From the NCBI GenBank assembly GCA_964499015.1, contig CAZCJA010000023.1, positions 1 to 31,301 on the forward strand: DNA of 31,301 nucleotides, written 5' to 3'. Each line of letters starts with the position of its first letter. The stretch's first letter is position 1. A program made the position numbers and the translations under genes. This DNA comes from CAZCJA01 sp964499015. GTDB taxonomy: Bacteria > Elusimicrobiota > Elusimicrobia > F11. Shown here piece after piece: positions 7,927 to 15,387 of this stretch. The notes beneath the pieces were generated by a model. It did no database searches. It saw only the letters and a program-made list of their open reading frames with translations, and was not told where the DNA came from.

Positions 7927-8934
7927 AAAGCCCAATCTAACCAGAAATCATTAGCGCGCCGCCTGTTGCCATGGGTGGAAAAGTTCCGCAACGTCCCGAT
8001 CCTTGTGCTCGGCGACTTGATGGTGGATCGCACCATCCGCGGCACTGTCGACCGCATCTCCCCTGAAGCTCCCGTCCCCGTCATTGATATCAAAGAACGT
8101 TCGCACACGCCCGGCGGCGCCGGCAACGTGGCGCGCAATTTGGCCGCCATGGGAGCCAAACCTTCTTTGGTGTCCGTTCGCGGTGACGACGCGATGGGCA
8201 AACAAATTGCCGAAGAACTCGAAGACGGTAACATTGACATCGCCGGCCTCTTCATCGATTTTGAGCGTCCCACCACCACCAAAACGCGCGTGGTCGCGGG
8301 TCAGCAGCAGCTGGTCCGCTTGGACCAGGAAAAACGCCTGCCTCTTTCCAAGAATGTGGTCGGTGCGCTGCAGGGCCATTTGCGCACGGTTCTCAAGAAG
8401 CACAAGGCCGTCATTTTGTCCGACTATGGCAAAGGCGTCGTGTGTCCTCCTATTATTAGGTACGCGATCCGCGAAGCGCACAAGCACGGCGTGTTTATTT
8501 CCGTCGACCCGAAAATCGAGCATTTCTTCCTTTATAAGGGCGTCGATTGCCTGACGCCGAACACAAAAGAATCCATCGAAGGCATGCGCGTCCTGCCCGC
8601 GCCGAGGACGGAAGATGAAATCACCGCATTGGGAAAAAAAATCGTGAAGAAATTGCAGGCTCGCTCGCTGCTGCTTACGCGCGGCGAGAAAGGCATGATG
8701 ATTTTTGACAAGAAAGGCGCGGTGGACACGCTGCCCGCGCACGCGCGCGAAGTGTTTGACGTGACCGGCGCCGGCGACACCGTTATTTCCGTTTTCAGTT
8801 TGGCCCGCGCGGTCGGAGCGCCGCTTTTTGAGGCGGCCGCGATCGCTAATTACGCGGCCAGCATCGTCGTCGGAAAACTGGGCACGCAGGTCGCGACCAG
8901 CGACGAACTGAAAAGGCTGTTGCGTGGCCTTTGA
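7921..8934 (+). CDS. hldA: D-glycero-beta-D-manno-heptose-7-phosphate kinase (HldE N-terminal domain / RfaE1 type)
   Basis: A 337-residue PfkB/ribokinase-family enzyme that phosphorylates heptose-7-phosphate at C1 on the way to ADP-heptose for the LPS inner core. It aligns by eye along its whole length with the kinase half of E. coli HldE: LGDLMVDR, a TVDRISPEAPVPV block, PGGAGNVARNLA, QQQLVRLD, VILSDYGKGV, LTPNTKES, and DVTGAGDT with catalytic Asp286. The cytidylyl/adenylyltransferase half is absent, so the adenylylation step must be encoded elsewhere. The start is TTG at 7921, the first in-frame start codon after the preceding stop, with AAAAGAG upstream. Its stop overlaps the kdsB GTG start by 11 nt, placing it at the head of the Kdo/Lpt operon. 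Confidence 0.88.
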   Translation: MRKAQSNQKSLARRLLPWVEKFRNVPILVLGDLMVDRTIRGTVDRISPEAPVPVIDIKERSHTPGGAGNVARNLAAMGAKPSLVSVRGDDAMGKQIAEELEDGNIDIAGLFIDFERPTTTKTRVVAGQQQLVRLDQEKRLPLSKNVVGALQGHLRTVLKKHKAVILSDYGKGVVCPPIIRYAIREAHKHGVFISVDPKIEHFFLYKGVDCLTPNTKESIEGMRVLPAPRTEDEITALGKKIVKKLQARSLLLTRGEKGMMIFDKKGAVDTLPAHAREVFDVTGAGDTVISVFSLARAVGAPLFEAAAIANYAASIVVGKLGTQVATSDELKRLLRGL

Positions 8935-9646
8935 TTCGGTCCTCGGGGTCATTCCGGCGCGCTACGCCTCAACGCGCCTGCCGGGAAAACCTCTCGCCTT
9001 GATCAACGGGCGGCCGATGGTGGAGTGGGTTTTTAAAGCGGCGAGCAAGGTTCTCTCTCGCGTCGTCGTCGCCACGGACGACCGCCGCGTTGAGGAAGCG
9101 GTCAAAAATTTCGGCGGCGACGTTGTTATGACTTCACCCGATTGCCAAAGCGGCACCGACCGGATGAAGGAAGTGGCCTCAAAGCGTAAAGCCGCCTACT
9201 ACGTGAACATTCAGGGCGACGAGCCGATGATGAACGCCTCCACGATCCGCGACGCGGTCAAGCTCGCGCTCCGCAAGAAAGCCATCGCCACCGCGGCCAC
9301 GCGCCTGGAAAAAGAACATGAAACGGACCCCTCGGCGGTCAAAGTGGTCGTGGATAAGTCGGGAAAAGCCCTTTATTTTTCACGCTCGATGATCCCGTAC
9401 CCCGCGCACGGCGTGACGCACGCGCTGTCCGGGCTAAAACATTTGGGGCTGTACGTGTACCCGCGCAAACAGCTTTTTGAATTCGCGCGATTGAAGCCGA
9501 CCAAGCTTGAACAGACGGAAAAATTGGAGCAGCTGCGCGCGCTTTATCACGGATTGCCGATTTATGTGGCTTTCACGCCGTTCGATTCCATCGGCGTCGA
9601 CACGCCCGACGATTTAAAACGAGTCTCACAAAAATTAGGAGCCTAA
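8924..9646 (+). CDS. kdsB: 3-deoxy-manno-octulosonate cytidylyltransferase (CMP-Kdo synthetase)
   Basis: A 240-residue enzyme that joins Kdo to CTP, giving CMP-Kdo for transfer to lipid A. Diagnostic features are the nucleotide-binding start VIPARYASTRLPGKPL, ATDDRRV, CQSGTDRM, NIQGDEP, and the later YFSRSMIPYP and LEQTEKLEQLRAL motifs typical of KdsB. Length is normal for the family. The GTG start lies inside the end of hldA (11 nt overlap). CTP synthase follows 4 nt after the stop, a sensible pairing since KdsB consumes CTP. Confidence 0.94.
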   Translation: MAFDSVLGVIPARYASTRLPGKPLALINGRPMVEWVFKAASKVLSRVVVATDDRRVEEAVKNFGGDVVMTSPDCQSGTDRMKEVASKRKAAYYVNIQGDEPMMNASTIRDAVKLALRKKAIATAATRLEKEHETDPSAVKVVVDKSGKALYFSRSMIPYPAHGVTHALSGLKHLGLYVYPRKQLFEFARLKPTKLEQTEKLEQLRALYHGLPIYVAFTPFDSIGVDTPDDLKRVSQKLGA

Positions 9647-9650
9647 ACAC

Positions 9651-11249
9651 ATGACCACCAAATACATCTTTGTCACGGGCGGCGTCGTTTCATCGCTCGG
9701 AAAAGGCATCACGGCCGCCTCTTTGGGGCGCCTCCTGAAAGCCAGAAACCTAAAAGTAACGATGATGAAGCTCGATCCGTATTTGAACGTCGATCCGGGC
9801 ACCATGAACCCGTATCAGCACGGCGAAGTGTTCGTCACAACCGACGGCGCCGAAACCGATTTGGATTTGGGGCATTACGAGCGATTCCTCGACCAAGACA
9901 TGTCGCGCGACAACAACTGCACCACCGGCCAGATTTACGACACGATTTTGGGGCAGGAGCGCCGCGGTGAGTTCTTGGGGAAAACAGTGCAGGTCATTCC
10001 TCACGTCACCAATGAAATCAAGCGCCGCATCCGCAAAGTGGGCGACGGCTTTGACATCGTGATCGTCGAAGTCGGCGGGACGGTGGGCGACATCGAATCG
10101 CTTCCGTTCTTGGAATCCATCCGTCAAATTCGCCTGGACGTCGGACGCGACAACGTTTTGTACGTGCACGTGACGCTCATTCCGTTCATTAAAGTGTCGG
10201 AAGAATTGAAAACGAAACCGACGCAGCATTCGGTGCAGAAGCTCCGTGAAATCGGCATTGAGCCGGACATTTTGGTGTGCCGCACCGACCGCGAACTCAG
10301 CCACGACATCCGCGAGAAGCTCAGCCTTTTCTGCAGCGTGCCGTTGGAGGCGGTGGTTGAAGCGCACGACGTGAAAAGCATTTATGAAGTGCCGCTGATG
10401 TTCCAGCGCCAGGGAATGGACGAACAAGTCTTGATGCTTCTGCGCCAGCGCTCCGGCACGCGCGAAATGGAAAAATGGCGCAATCTGGTTGAGACGCTAA
10501 CGACGCCCCAGGCCCACGTGACGGTGGCAATCGCGGGCAAATACGTCGAGATCAAAGACGCGTACAAGTCCGTATCGGAGGCGCTTTTGCACGGCGGCGT
10601 GGCCAATAAGGCCCGCGTTGAGATCCGCTATATCGACGTGGACAGCCCGACCGCGGCGGAAGAACTATCCAGCGTCCACGGCATTTTGATTCCAGGCGGC
10701 TTCGGCTCGCGCGGGATCGAGGGGAAAATCAACGCCGTTAAAAAAGCCCGCGAAGATAAAATTCCTTATTTCGGTATTTGCCTCGGTATGCAGGTGGCGG
10801 TCATTGAGGCCGCGCGCAATTTGGCCGGGATCAAGAACGCCAACTCCACCGAGTTCGATAAGAAAACGCCGAATCCGGTAATCAGCATGCTTGCCGAGCA
10901 GTTGAAAATTAAAAATCTTGGCGGCACGATGCGGTTGGGGGTATATCCCTGCCACATCAAACGGGGCAGCAAAGCTTATTCGCTCTATGGTAAGGAAAAT
11001 ATCCAGGAGCGCCACCGTCACCGCTATGAATTCAACAACAAGTACCGTGCGAAGTTGGCCAAGCATGGCGTGAATGTGGTCGGCGAATTCCGTGAGAAGC
11101 ATTTGCCCGAAATTGTGGAGCTGAAAAACCATCCGTTCTTCATCGGCGTGCAGTTCCATCCGGAATTCCAATCGCGTCCGCTCCGGCCGCACCCGCTCTT
11201 CGCGGGCTTCATCGCCGCCGCGCTGAAACGAAGCATGGGCGCTTCGTGA
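9651..11249 (+). CDS. pyrG: CTP synthase
   Basis: A 532-residue enzyme that aminates UTP to CTP with glutamine. The N-terminal synthase domain begins KYIFVTGGVVSSLGKGI and continues with MMKLDPYLNVDPGTMNP and EVGGTVGDIES. The C-terminal glutaminase domain shows GILIPGGFG, the nucleophile Cys377 in FGICLGMQ, and the His-Glu pair in FHPEF. Length and order are standard. A good ribosome site (TTAGGAG) precedes the ATG. It sits between kdsB and kdsA, an arrangement known from several diderm lineages, where it supplies CTP for CMP-Kdo synthesis. The stop overlaps the kdsA GTG start (GTGA). Confidence 0.97.
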   Translation: MTTKYIFVTGGVVSSLGKGITAASLGRLLKARNLKVTMMKLDPYLNVDPGTMNPYQHGEVFVTTDGAETDLDLGHYERFLDQDMSRDNNCTTGQIYDTILGQERRGEFLGKTVQVIPHVTNEIKRRIRKVGDGFDIVIVEVGGTVGDIESLPFLESIRQIRLDVGRDNVLYVHVTLIPFIKVSEELKTKPTQHSVQKLREIGIEPDILVCRTDRELSHDIREKLSLFCSVPLEAVVEAHDVKSIYEVPLMFQRQGMDEQVLMLLRQRSGTREMEKWRNLVETLTTPQAHVTVAIAGKYVEIKDAYKSVSEALLHGGVANKARVEIRYIDVDSPTAAEELSSVHGILIPGGFGSRGIEGKINAVKKAREDKIPYFGICLGMQVAVIEAARNLAGIKNANSTEFDKKTPNPVISMLAEQLKIKNLGGTMRLGVYPCHIKRGSKAYSLYGKENIQERHRHRYEFNNKYRAKLAKHGVNVVGEFREKHLPEIVELKNHPFFIGVQFHPEFQSRPLRPHPLFAGFIAAALKRSMGAS

Positions 11250-12061
11250 GAGACGTCCTCCTCGGCAAAATCCGCATCAGCAACAAGCGTCCGTTTGTCT
11301 TGATCGGCGGGCCGTGCGTGCTGGAATCGGAAACGCTGGCTTTGCGTGTGGCGCGCGACATAAAAAAAATCGCGGGCGCCCAGCGCATCCCCTATATTTT
11401 CAAAGGCTCGTACGACAAAGCCAACCGTTCGTCGATCGATTCTTTCCGCGGTCCGGGCCTTCTCCACGGCCTGCGCATTCTGGCGGAAGTGAAGCGCAAA
11501 TTCGGTTTGCCGGTGCTGACCGACGTGCACAGCGTGGAGGAAGCGGTTCAAGCGGCGCGCGTGGTCGATGTTTTGCAGATTCCTGCGTTCCTCTGCCGCC
11601 AAACCGATCTTTTGCTCGCCGCCGCCCGCACGGGACGCGTCGTGAACGTGAAGAAAGGCCAGTTCATGTCGCCGTGGGAAATGAAAAACGTGGTGAAGAA
11701 GCTGGAATCCACAGGCAATAAGAAAATTTTGGTGACCGAGCGCGGCTCCTCGTTCGGCTACAACAATCTGGTGGTCGACATGCGCGGTTTGGAAATCATG
11801 AAGTCCTTCGGTTACCCCGTTGTGTACGACGCGACTCATTCGGTCCAGTTGCCCGGGGGGAAGGGAACATCCAGCGGCGGCCAGCGCGAATTTGTCACGC
11901 CGCTTGCAAAGGCGGCCGCGGCGATCGGCGTCGGCGCGCTATTCATGGAAATTCATCCCAACCCCGATAAAGCGCTTTCCGACGGTCCGAATTCGGTCAA
12001 GCTTTCCACGCTACCGGCTCTTCTTAAACAGCTTCGTAAATTGGATAATGCCGTCAAATGA
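11246..12061 (+). CDS. kdsA: 3-deoxy-8-phosphooctulonate synthase (Kdo-8-phosphate synthase)
   Basis: A 271-residue enzyme that condenses PEP with arabinose-5-phosphate to give Kdo-8-phosphate. Motifs: IGGPCVLES, IFKGSYDKANR with SSIDSFRGPG, LTDVHS, QIPAFLCRQTDLL, NVKKGQFMSPWEM, TERGSSFGYNNLVVDMR, DATHSVQLPG and MEIHPNPDKALSDGPN. Cys24 in GGPC is the residue that marks the metal-dependent class (E. coli has Asn there), so a divalent metal requirement is predicted. GTG start overlapping the pyrG stop. The ATG of the next small gene overlaps this stop. No arabinose-5-phosphate isomerase (kdsD) is in the window. Confidence 0.95.
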   Translation: MRDVLLGKIRISNKRPFVLIGGPCVLESETLALRVARDIKKIAGAQRIPYIFKGSYDKANRSSIDSFRGPGLLHGLRILAEVKRKFGLPVLTDVHSVEEAVQAARVVDVLQIPAFLCRQTDLLLAAARTGRVVNVKKGQFMSPWEMKNVVKKLESTGNKKILVTERGSSFGYNNLVVDMRGLEIMKSFGYPVVYDATHSVQLPGGKGTSSGGQREFVTPLAKAAAAIGVGALFMEIHPNPDKALSDGPNSVKLSTLPALLKQLRKLDNAVK

Positions 12062-12300
12062 AATGCCTCGTTTGCCAAACCGATAACAAAGACGGCGTCA
12101 AAAACTGCCGTAAATGCGGCGTCGACATGGATTTAGCGCCAATGTGGAAACCGTCGTGGGCCTGGCACGGCAAAACGCTCGGCATTATTTACGGCGTTCT
12201 CATCGTCGCTTACTTCGCTATCTCGGCGTTCTTAAGCCGGCTTCCCGCGCCGTACGGCTTGCGCGAAATCCCCAAAGAAATCACTCCCTGGCTTAAGTAA
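12058..12300 (+). CDS. Small zinc-ribbon membrane protein
   Basis: An 80-residue protein I cannot assign to a named family. The N terminus has two CxxC pairs (Cys3, Cys6, Cys17, Cys20) in MKCLVCQTDN...NCRKCG, a zinc-ribbon layout. A tryptophan-rich stretch (WKPSWAW) follows, then one predicted membrane helix at about residues 40-59 (LGIIYGVLIVAYFAISAFL) and a short tail ending in EITPWLK. No signal peptide, so the ribbon probably faces the cytoplasm. Start ATG overlaps the kdsA stop and its stop shares one base with the kdsC start, so it is tightly embedded in the Kdo operon and very likely expressed. A regulatory or scaffolding role in Kdo synthesis is a guess from position alone. Confidence 0.8.
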   Translation: MKCLVCQTDNKDGVKNCRKCGVDMDLAPMWKPSWAWHGKTLGIIYGVLIVAYFAISAFLSRLPAPYGLREIPKEITPWLK

Positions 12301-12842
12301 TGCCTCTTTCCAAAGCCGCGCTGCTCAAAAAAGCCCGCAGCATTAAGCTTATAGCGATGGACGTCGACGGCGTTTTGACCGCCGGTGACATCATCGTTCT
12401 CGACTCGGGTGAAGAAATTAAATTTTGGAATGCTAAAGACCGCATGGGTTTTGCCGTTTGCCGCTCGTATAAAGTACCGATGTTGTTCGCCTGGATCACG
12501 GGCCGCCAATCCAAGTCCGTTGCCGCCAACGCCGCCAACTTGGGCATTCATCATCTCGTTCAGAAGTGCGAAAACAAGCGTGCCGCGCTCAAGGAAATTC
12601 TTGATGCGCGCGGTCTTGAATTCGACCAGGCTGTTTTTATCGGCGATGATTTAATTGATCTGGGCGTGATGAAAAGCGTCGGTATCGCCGCCTGTCCCTC
12701 GGACGCGGTTCCGGACGTCAAAAAAATCTCCCATTACATTTCTCCTCTCAACGGCGGCCGCGGCGTCGGTCGCGACGTCATCGAACTCATTTTAAAGGCG
12801 CAAAATAAATGGGACGACGTCGTTCGCTCTTCCTCCCGCTAG
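12300..12842 (+). CDS. kdsC: 3-deoxy-D-manno-octulosonate-8-phosphate phosphatase
   Basis: A 180-residue HAD-family phosphatase (C0, capless type) that turns Kdo-8-phosphate into Kdo. The nucleophile and acid/base aspartates are D21 and D23 in AMDVDGVLT. WITGRQSKSV holds the second motif, KCENKRAAL the lysine region, and FIGDDLIDLGVMKSVG the metal-binding aspartates, as in YrbI/KdsC. The ATG shares its first base with the stop of the zinc-ribbon gene. The 3' end overlaps lptC by 34 nt. With kdsA, kdsB and pyrG it completes the route from arabinose-5-phosphate to CMP-Kdo. Confidence 0.92.
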   Translation: MPLSKAALLKKARSIKLIAMDVDGVLTAGDIIVLDSGEEIKFWNAKDRMGFAVCRSYKVPMLFAWITGRQSKSVAANAANLGIHHLVQKCENKRAALKEILDARGLEFDQAVFIGDDLIDLGVMKSVGIAACPSDAVPDVKKISHYISPLNGGRGVGRDVIELILKAQNKWDDVVRSSSR

Positions 12843-13432
12843 CCGTCGGCTTGTTGTTGATTGCGGGTTGCCGCAAAAACGCCAAGAAAGGCACTTCCGC
12901 TGATGCGGTTCCGGTCGAACAACCGCAATTGGTGATGATGCCGTTGCGCATTCAAGCGTATGGCACGCCAGGCCTCGAATGGGAACTGCGTTCGCCGCAA
13001 GCGCGTGCTTACACAACCATGAACGTCATGCGCGCCGAGCAGGTCGATCTGACTCTTTACGACACCGGGAAAAAATCAACGACCATTAATTCCGAGCGCG
13101 GTGTGTTCTGTATCGAAGATAGTCGCGTCGCCATGCCGCCGACCGACGTCTTCGCGACGAAAATCATTGAAGAAGGCGGTATCGCTCTTCGGTCCGGCGA
13201 TATGTTTTTAAGCGGCAGCGTGGTCGTTGTCTCGACGGACGGCACCAAACTTTATACCGACTGGCTTCATTACGAGAAAAAGGACGAGGTGATTCGTTCG
13301 ACCGCGCCGGTTAAGATCGTTCGCTCCGACTCCGTCACCACGGGCACCGGGCTGGAAGCCACGCCGGATTTGCAAAGCGTAAAAATTTTCAAGCAGACGC
13401 TCGTAATTAAGGGTGATGATGAGACGAAATAG
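12809..13432 (+). CDS. lptC: LPS export protein LptC-like lipoprotein
   Basis: A 207-residue protein with a lipoprotein signal: MGRRRS, a hydrophobic run, then LIAGC with Cys21 as the lipidated residue, followed by RKNAKK. The rest is beta-rich (for example GLEWELRSPQARAY, SGSVVVVSTDGTKLYTDWLHY, VKIVRSDSVTTGTGLEAT), the pattern of the LptC/LptA jelly-roll family. E. coli LptC is held by a membrane helix; here a lipid anchor is predicted instead. Identification depends largely on its place between kdsC and lptA-lptB; confidence in the family is fair to good. The start codon lies inside kdsC (34 nt overlap) and lptA begins within its last codons. Confidence 0.8.
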   Translation: MGRRRSLFLPLAVGLLLIAGCRKNAKKGTSADAVPVEQPQLVMMPLRIQAYGTPGLEWELRSPQARAYTTMNVMRAEQVDLTLYDTGKKSTTINSERGVFCIEDSRVAMPPTDVFATKIIEEGGIALRSGDMFLSGSVVVVSTDGTKLYTDWLHYEKKDEVIRSTAPVKIVRSDSVTTGTGLEATPDLQSVKIFKQTLVIKGDDETK

Positions 13433-14114
13433 CGCTTTGTTGTTCTGCGTTTGCCTGGGCTTAGCGGCCGGTGCTTCCGCCATAGAGACCACCATCAAGG
13501 GCGGCCACATGGAGCTCCTGGACAAGGGCGATCGCGTTTTGTTTCGCGACAACGTACGTATGGAACGCGGCACGGACGTCGTGCAGGCGAATGAAATGGT
13601 CACCACCAAAATGCGCGACAAAATAACCGCGACTGGCAACGTGCGGCTCTTTCGCGCGGTCAGTTCCACCGAAAGCTGGCGCGGCCGCGGGCAAAAAGGG
13701 TATTACGACACCAAGACGGGCGAAGGCTATCTTTTCGGTCAAAAGGAACAGGCGCATATGACGCGGACGGAAGTTTTGTCATCGACAACGACGCGCGAGA
13801 TCAACGTTTTGGCCGACCGCATCGATTTCGATAGAGAGGCCTCGAAAGCCGTCGCAACGGGCCGTGTGTACACGAAAACCATTGATCCGGACACCAAAAA
13901 TCTTTATGAATTCTGGGCCGAACGCGCGGTGTACAACGGCAACGAGAAGACGCTGGTGTTGAGCGGGGAAGAACAGCCGCGCGTCAAAGAGTCCGGCGGC
14001 GACGGAACAAAAGTGATAACGGGCGACGTAATCACCTACAAGGTAGAGCAGAAGGTTTTTGTCAGCGACGGCGACGCGGTCGCCGTTTTTGTGGATGACG
14101 GAGTGCGAAAATGA
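13419..14114 (+). CDS. lptA: LptA/OstA-family periplasmic LPS-binding protein
   Basis: About 231 residues. Three start codons stand in a row (GTG 13413, ATG 13416, ATG 13419); the last has the best spacing to the TAAGGG ribosome site and gives the signal peptide MRRNSALLFCVCLGLAAGASA. The mature part shows OstA/LptA features: ETTIKGGHMELLDKGDRVLF, FRDNVRMERGTDVVQANEM, DKITATGNVRLF, and later INVLADRIDFDREASKAVATGRV. These are the repeating beta strands that carry LPS across the periplasm. The gene lies between lptC (overlap) and lptB (ATGA overlap), which strongly supports the call. Confidence 0.85.
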   Translation: MRRNSALLFCVCLGLAAGASAIETTIKGGHMELLDKGDRVLFRDNVRMERGTDVVQANEMVTTKMRDKITATGNVRLFRAVSSTESWRGRGQKGYYDTKTGEGYLFGQKEQAHMTRTEVLSSTTTREINVLADRIDFDREASKAVATGRVYTKTIDPDTKNLYEFWAERAVYNGNEKTLVLSGEEQPRVKESGGDGTKVITGDVITYKVEQKVFVSDGDAVAVFVDDGVRK

Positions 14115-14830
14115 GCTTAGCCGTAAAAAATTTGGAAAAGACATATGGCCAGCGCAAAGTGGTCAAAGGGGTTTCGTTCAGCGTCTCACCGGGCGAGATT
14201 GTGGGCCTTTTGGGTCCGAACGGCGCCGGCAAGACCACAATTTTTTACATGACGGTCGGTTTGGTGCGGGCGGACAAGGGCCGTGTGTTTATGGACGAGA
14301 CGGACATTACGCACCAGGCGATGTTCAAGCGAGCGCGGACCGGTATTGGTTATTTGCCGCAGGAGTCGTCCATTTTCCGCCAGCTTTCGGTGGAAGACAA
14401 TTTGCGCGCGATCCTCGAGCATATGCCCGGTTCCCGCGATGAACATGAAAATACGATTAACGTTCTTTTGGACGAATTCGGTTTGACACGGCTGCGCAAA
14501 CAAATGGCCTCAACGCTTTCAGGCGGAGAAAAGCGCCGCTGCGAAATTGCCCGCGCGCTGACGACCAAACCGAAGATCCTTCTTTTGGATGAACCGTTCG
14601 TCGGTATCGATCCGATCACAGTGGCCGACATTCAAGGCGTGCTCCAGGCGCTCAAAAACAAAGGTTTGGGTATCCTTATCACCGACCACAACGTGCAGGC
14701 GACGCTCGAGATCGTCGATCGCGCGGCCATTATTTACGAAGGGAAAATCCTTACTGAGGGCCCATCGGAAAAACTTCTCAACGATCCCGAAGCGCGCCGC
14801 GTTTACCTCGGCGAAAAGTTTCGGATCTAA
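14111..14830 (+). CDS. lptB: LPS export ABC transporter ATP-binding protein
   Basis: A 239-residue ATPase that powers LPS extraction from the inner membrane. Walker A is GPNGAGKTT with Lys41; the Q-loop is YLPQESSIFRQLSVEDN, which is typical of LptB; the signature is LSGGEKRRCEIARAL; Walker B is ILLLDEPFVGIDPITV; the switch histidine is in ITDHNV. Full length. It starts in an ATGA overlap with lptA and ends the Lpt block. The permease subunits LptF and LptG are not in this window. In many diderms rpoN follows lptB; here ptsN follows behind its own promoter. Confidence 0.94.
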   Translation: MSLAVKNLEKTYGQRKVVKGVSFSVSPGEIVGLLGPNGAGKTTIFYMTVGLVRADKGRVFMDETDITHQAMFKRARTGIGYLPQESSIFRQLSVEDNLRAILEHMPGSRDEHENTINVLLDEFGLTRLRKQMASTLSGGEKRRCEIARALTTKPKILLLDEPFVGIDPITVADIQGVLQALKNKGLGILITDHNVQATLEIVDRAAIIYEGKILTEGPSEKLLNDPEARRVYLGEKFRI

Positions 14831-14841
14831 AACACCTTTGT

Positions 14842-14870
14842 TTGACAGTTTTCCTCGGAAGTTTTAGTAT
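14842..14870 (+). promoter_or_regulatory. ptsN: Sigma70-type promoter for the ptsN-hprK-rapZ-PTS block
   Basis: TTGACA (14842-14847) and TAGTAT (14865-14870) are separated by exactly 17 nt. Transcription would start near 14877, leaving a leader of about 45 nt before ptsN. It lies in the 91-nt gap between lptB and ptsN, the longest break in this part of the window, so it probably opens a new transcription unit, alone or added to read-through. Confidence 0.7.
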
Positions 14871-14890
14871 CAAAACGCTTGATTCCCCAA

Positions 14891-14908
14891 CTTTTTTGAC
14901 GAAAAAAG
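14891..14908 (+). promoter_or_regulatory. Leader hairpin masking the ptsN ribosome site
   Basis: CTTTTTT-GACG-AAAAAAG gives a 7-bp stem with a 4-nt loop in the ptsN leader. The 3' arm runs into the purine-rich ribosome site AAGGG (14906-14910), 11 nt before the ATG. Pairing would partly hide that site. The stem is weak (mostly A-U), so a regulatory role is only a suggestion. Confidence 0.35.
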
Positions 14909-14921
14909 GGTTAATAATTCA

Positions 14922-15380
14922 ATGAAGGTCTTGGACTTTCTCGAACTCGATTCGGTTACCATCGATTTAAAAAGCCAAACCAAGCAAGACGCGATTTCGG
15001 AACTGGCGCAGCTGCTGCACGCCAACAACCGGATTCCGGATGCGGCGGCCGTCACAATCTCGCTGTTGGAACGGGAAAAACTGGGTTCAACGGGCATCGG
15101 GCAGGGAATCGCCATCCCGCATGCGAAATCGCCTTCGGTTGATCGCGTTGTCGCCGCGCTGGGGATTTCCAGGAAAGGCATCGATTTTGACGCGTTGGAC
15201 GGAGAGCCTGTTTATCTTGTGTTCCTTTTGATCGCGCCGCCCGACTCCAGCGGCCTGCACTTGAAAGTACTCGCCCGTATCTCCCGGCTTTTGAAAGACA
15301 AGTTTTTCAGACAAGCATTGCGCGAGGCCAAGTCCTCTGATGAGATCCAAAAGATCATCAGAGAAGAAGACGAGTTCTAG
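14922..15380 (+). CDS. ptsN: PTS EIIA component of the nitrogen/fructose family (EIIA-Ntr)
   Basis: A 152-residue PTS EIIA type-2 domain. The phosphorylated histidine is His67 in GIGQGIAIPHAKS, preceded by LLEREKLGSTG, both classical for PtsN. It would receive phosphate from HPr and act as a regulator, since no EIIB or EIIC is encoded nearby. In E. coli PtsN is linked to potassium transport and envelope stress; its target here is unknown. First gene after the 14842 promoter. HprK begins 7 nt after the stop. The E. coli order lptB-rpoN-hpf-ptsN-rapZ is kept apart from rpoN and hpf, which are absent here. Confidence 0.9.
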   Translation: MKVLDFLELDSVTIDLKSQTKQDAISELAQLLHANNRIPDAAAVTISLLEREKLGSTGIGQGIAIPHAKSPSVDRVVAALGISRKGIDFDALDGEPVYLVFLLIAPPDSSGLHLKVLARISRLLKDKFFRQALREAKSSDEIQKIIREEDEF

Positions 15381-15387
15381 AAATTTA

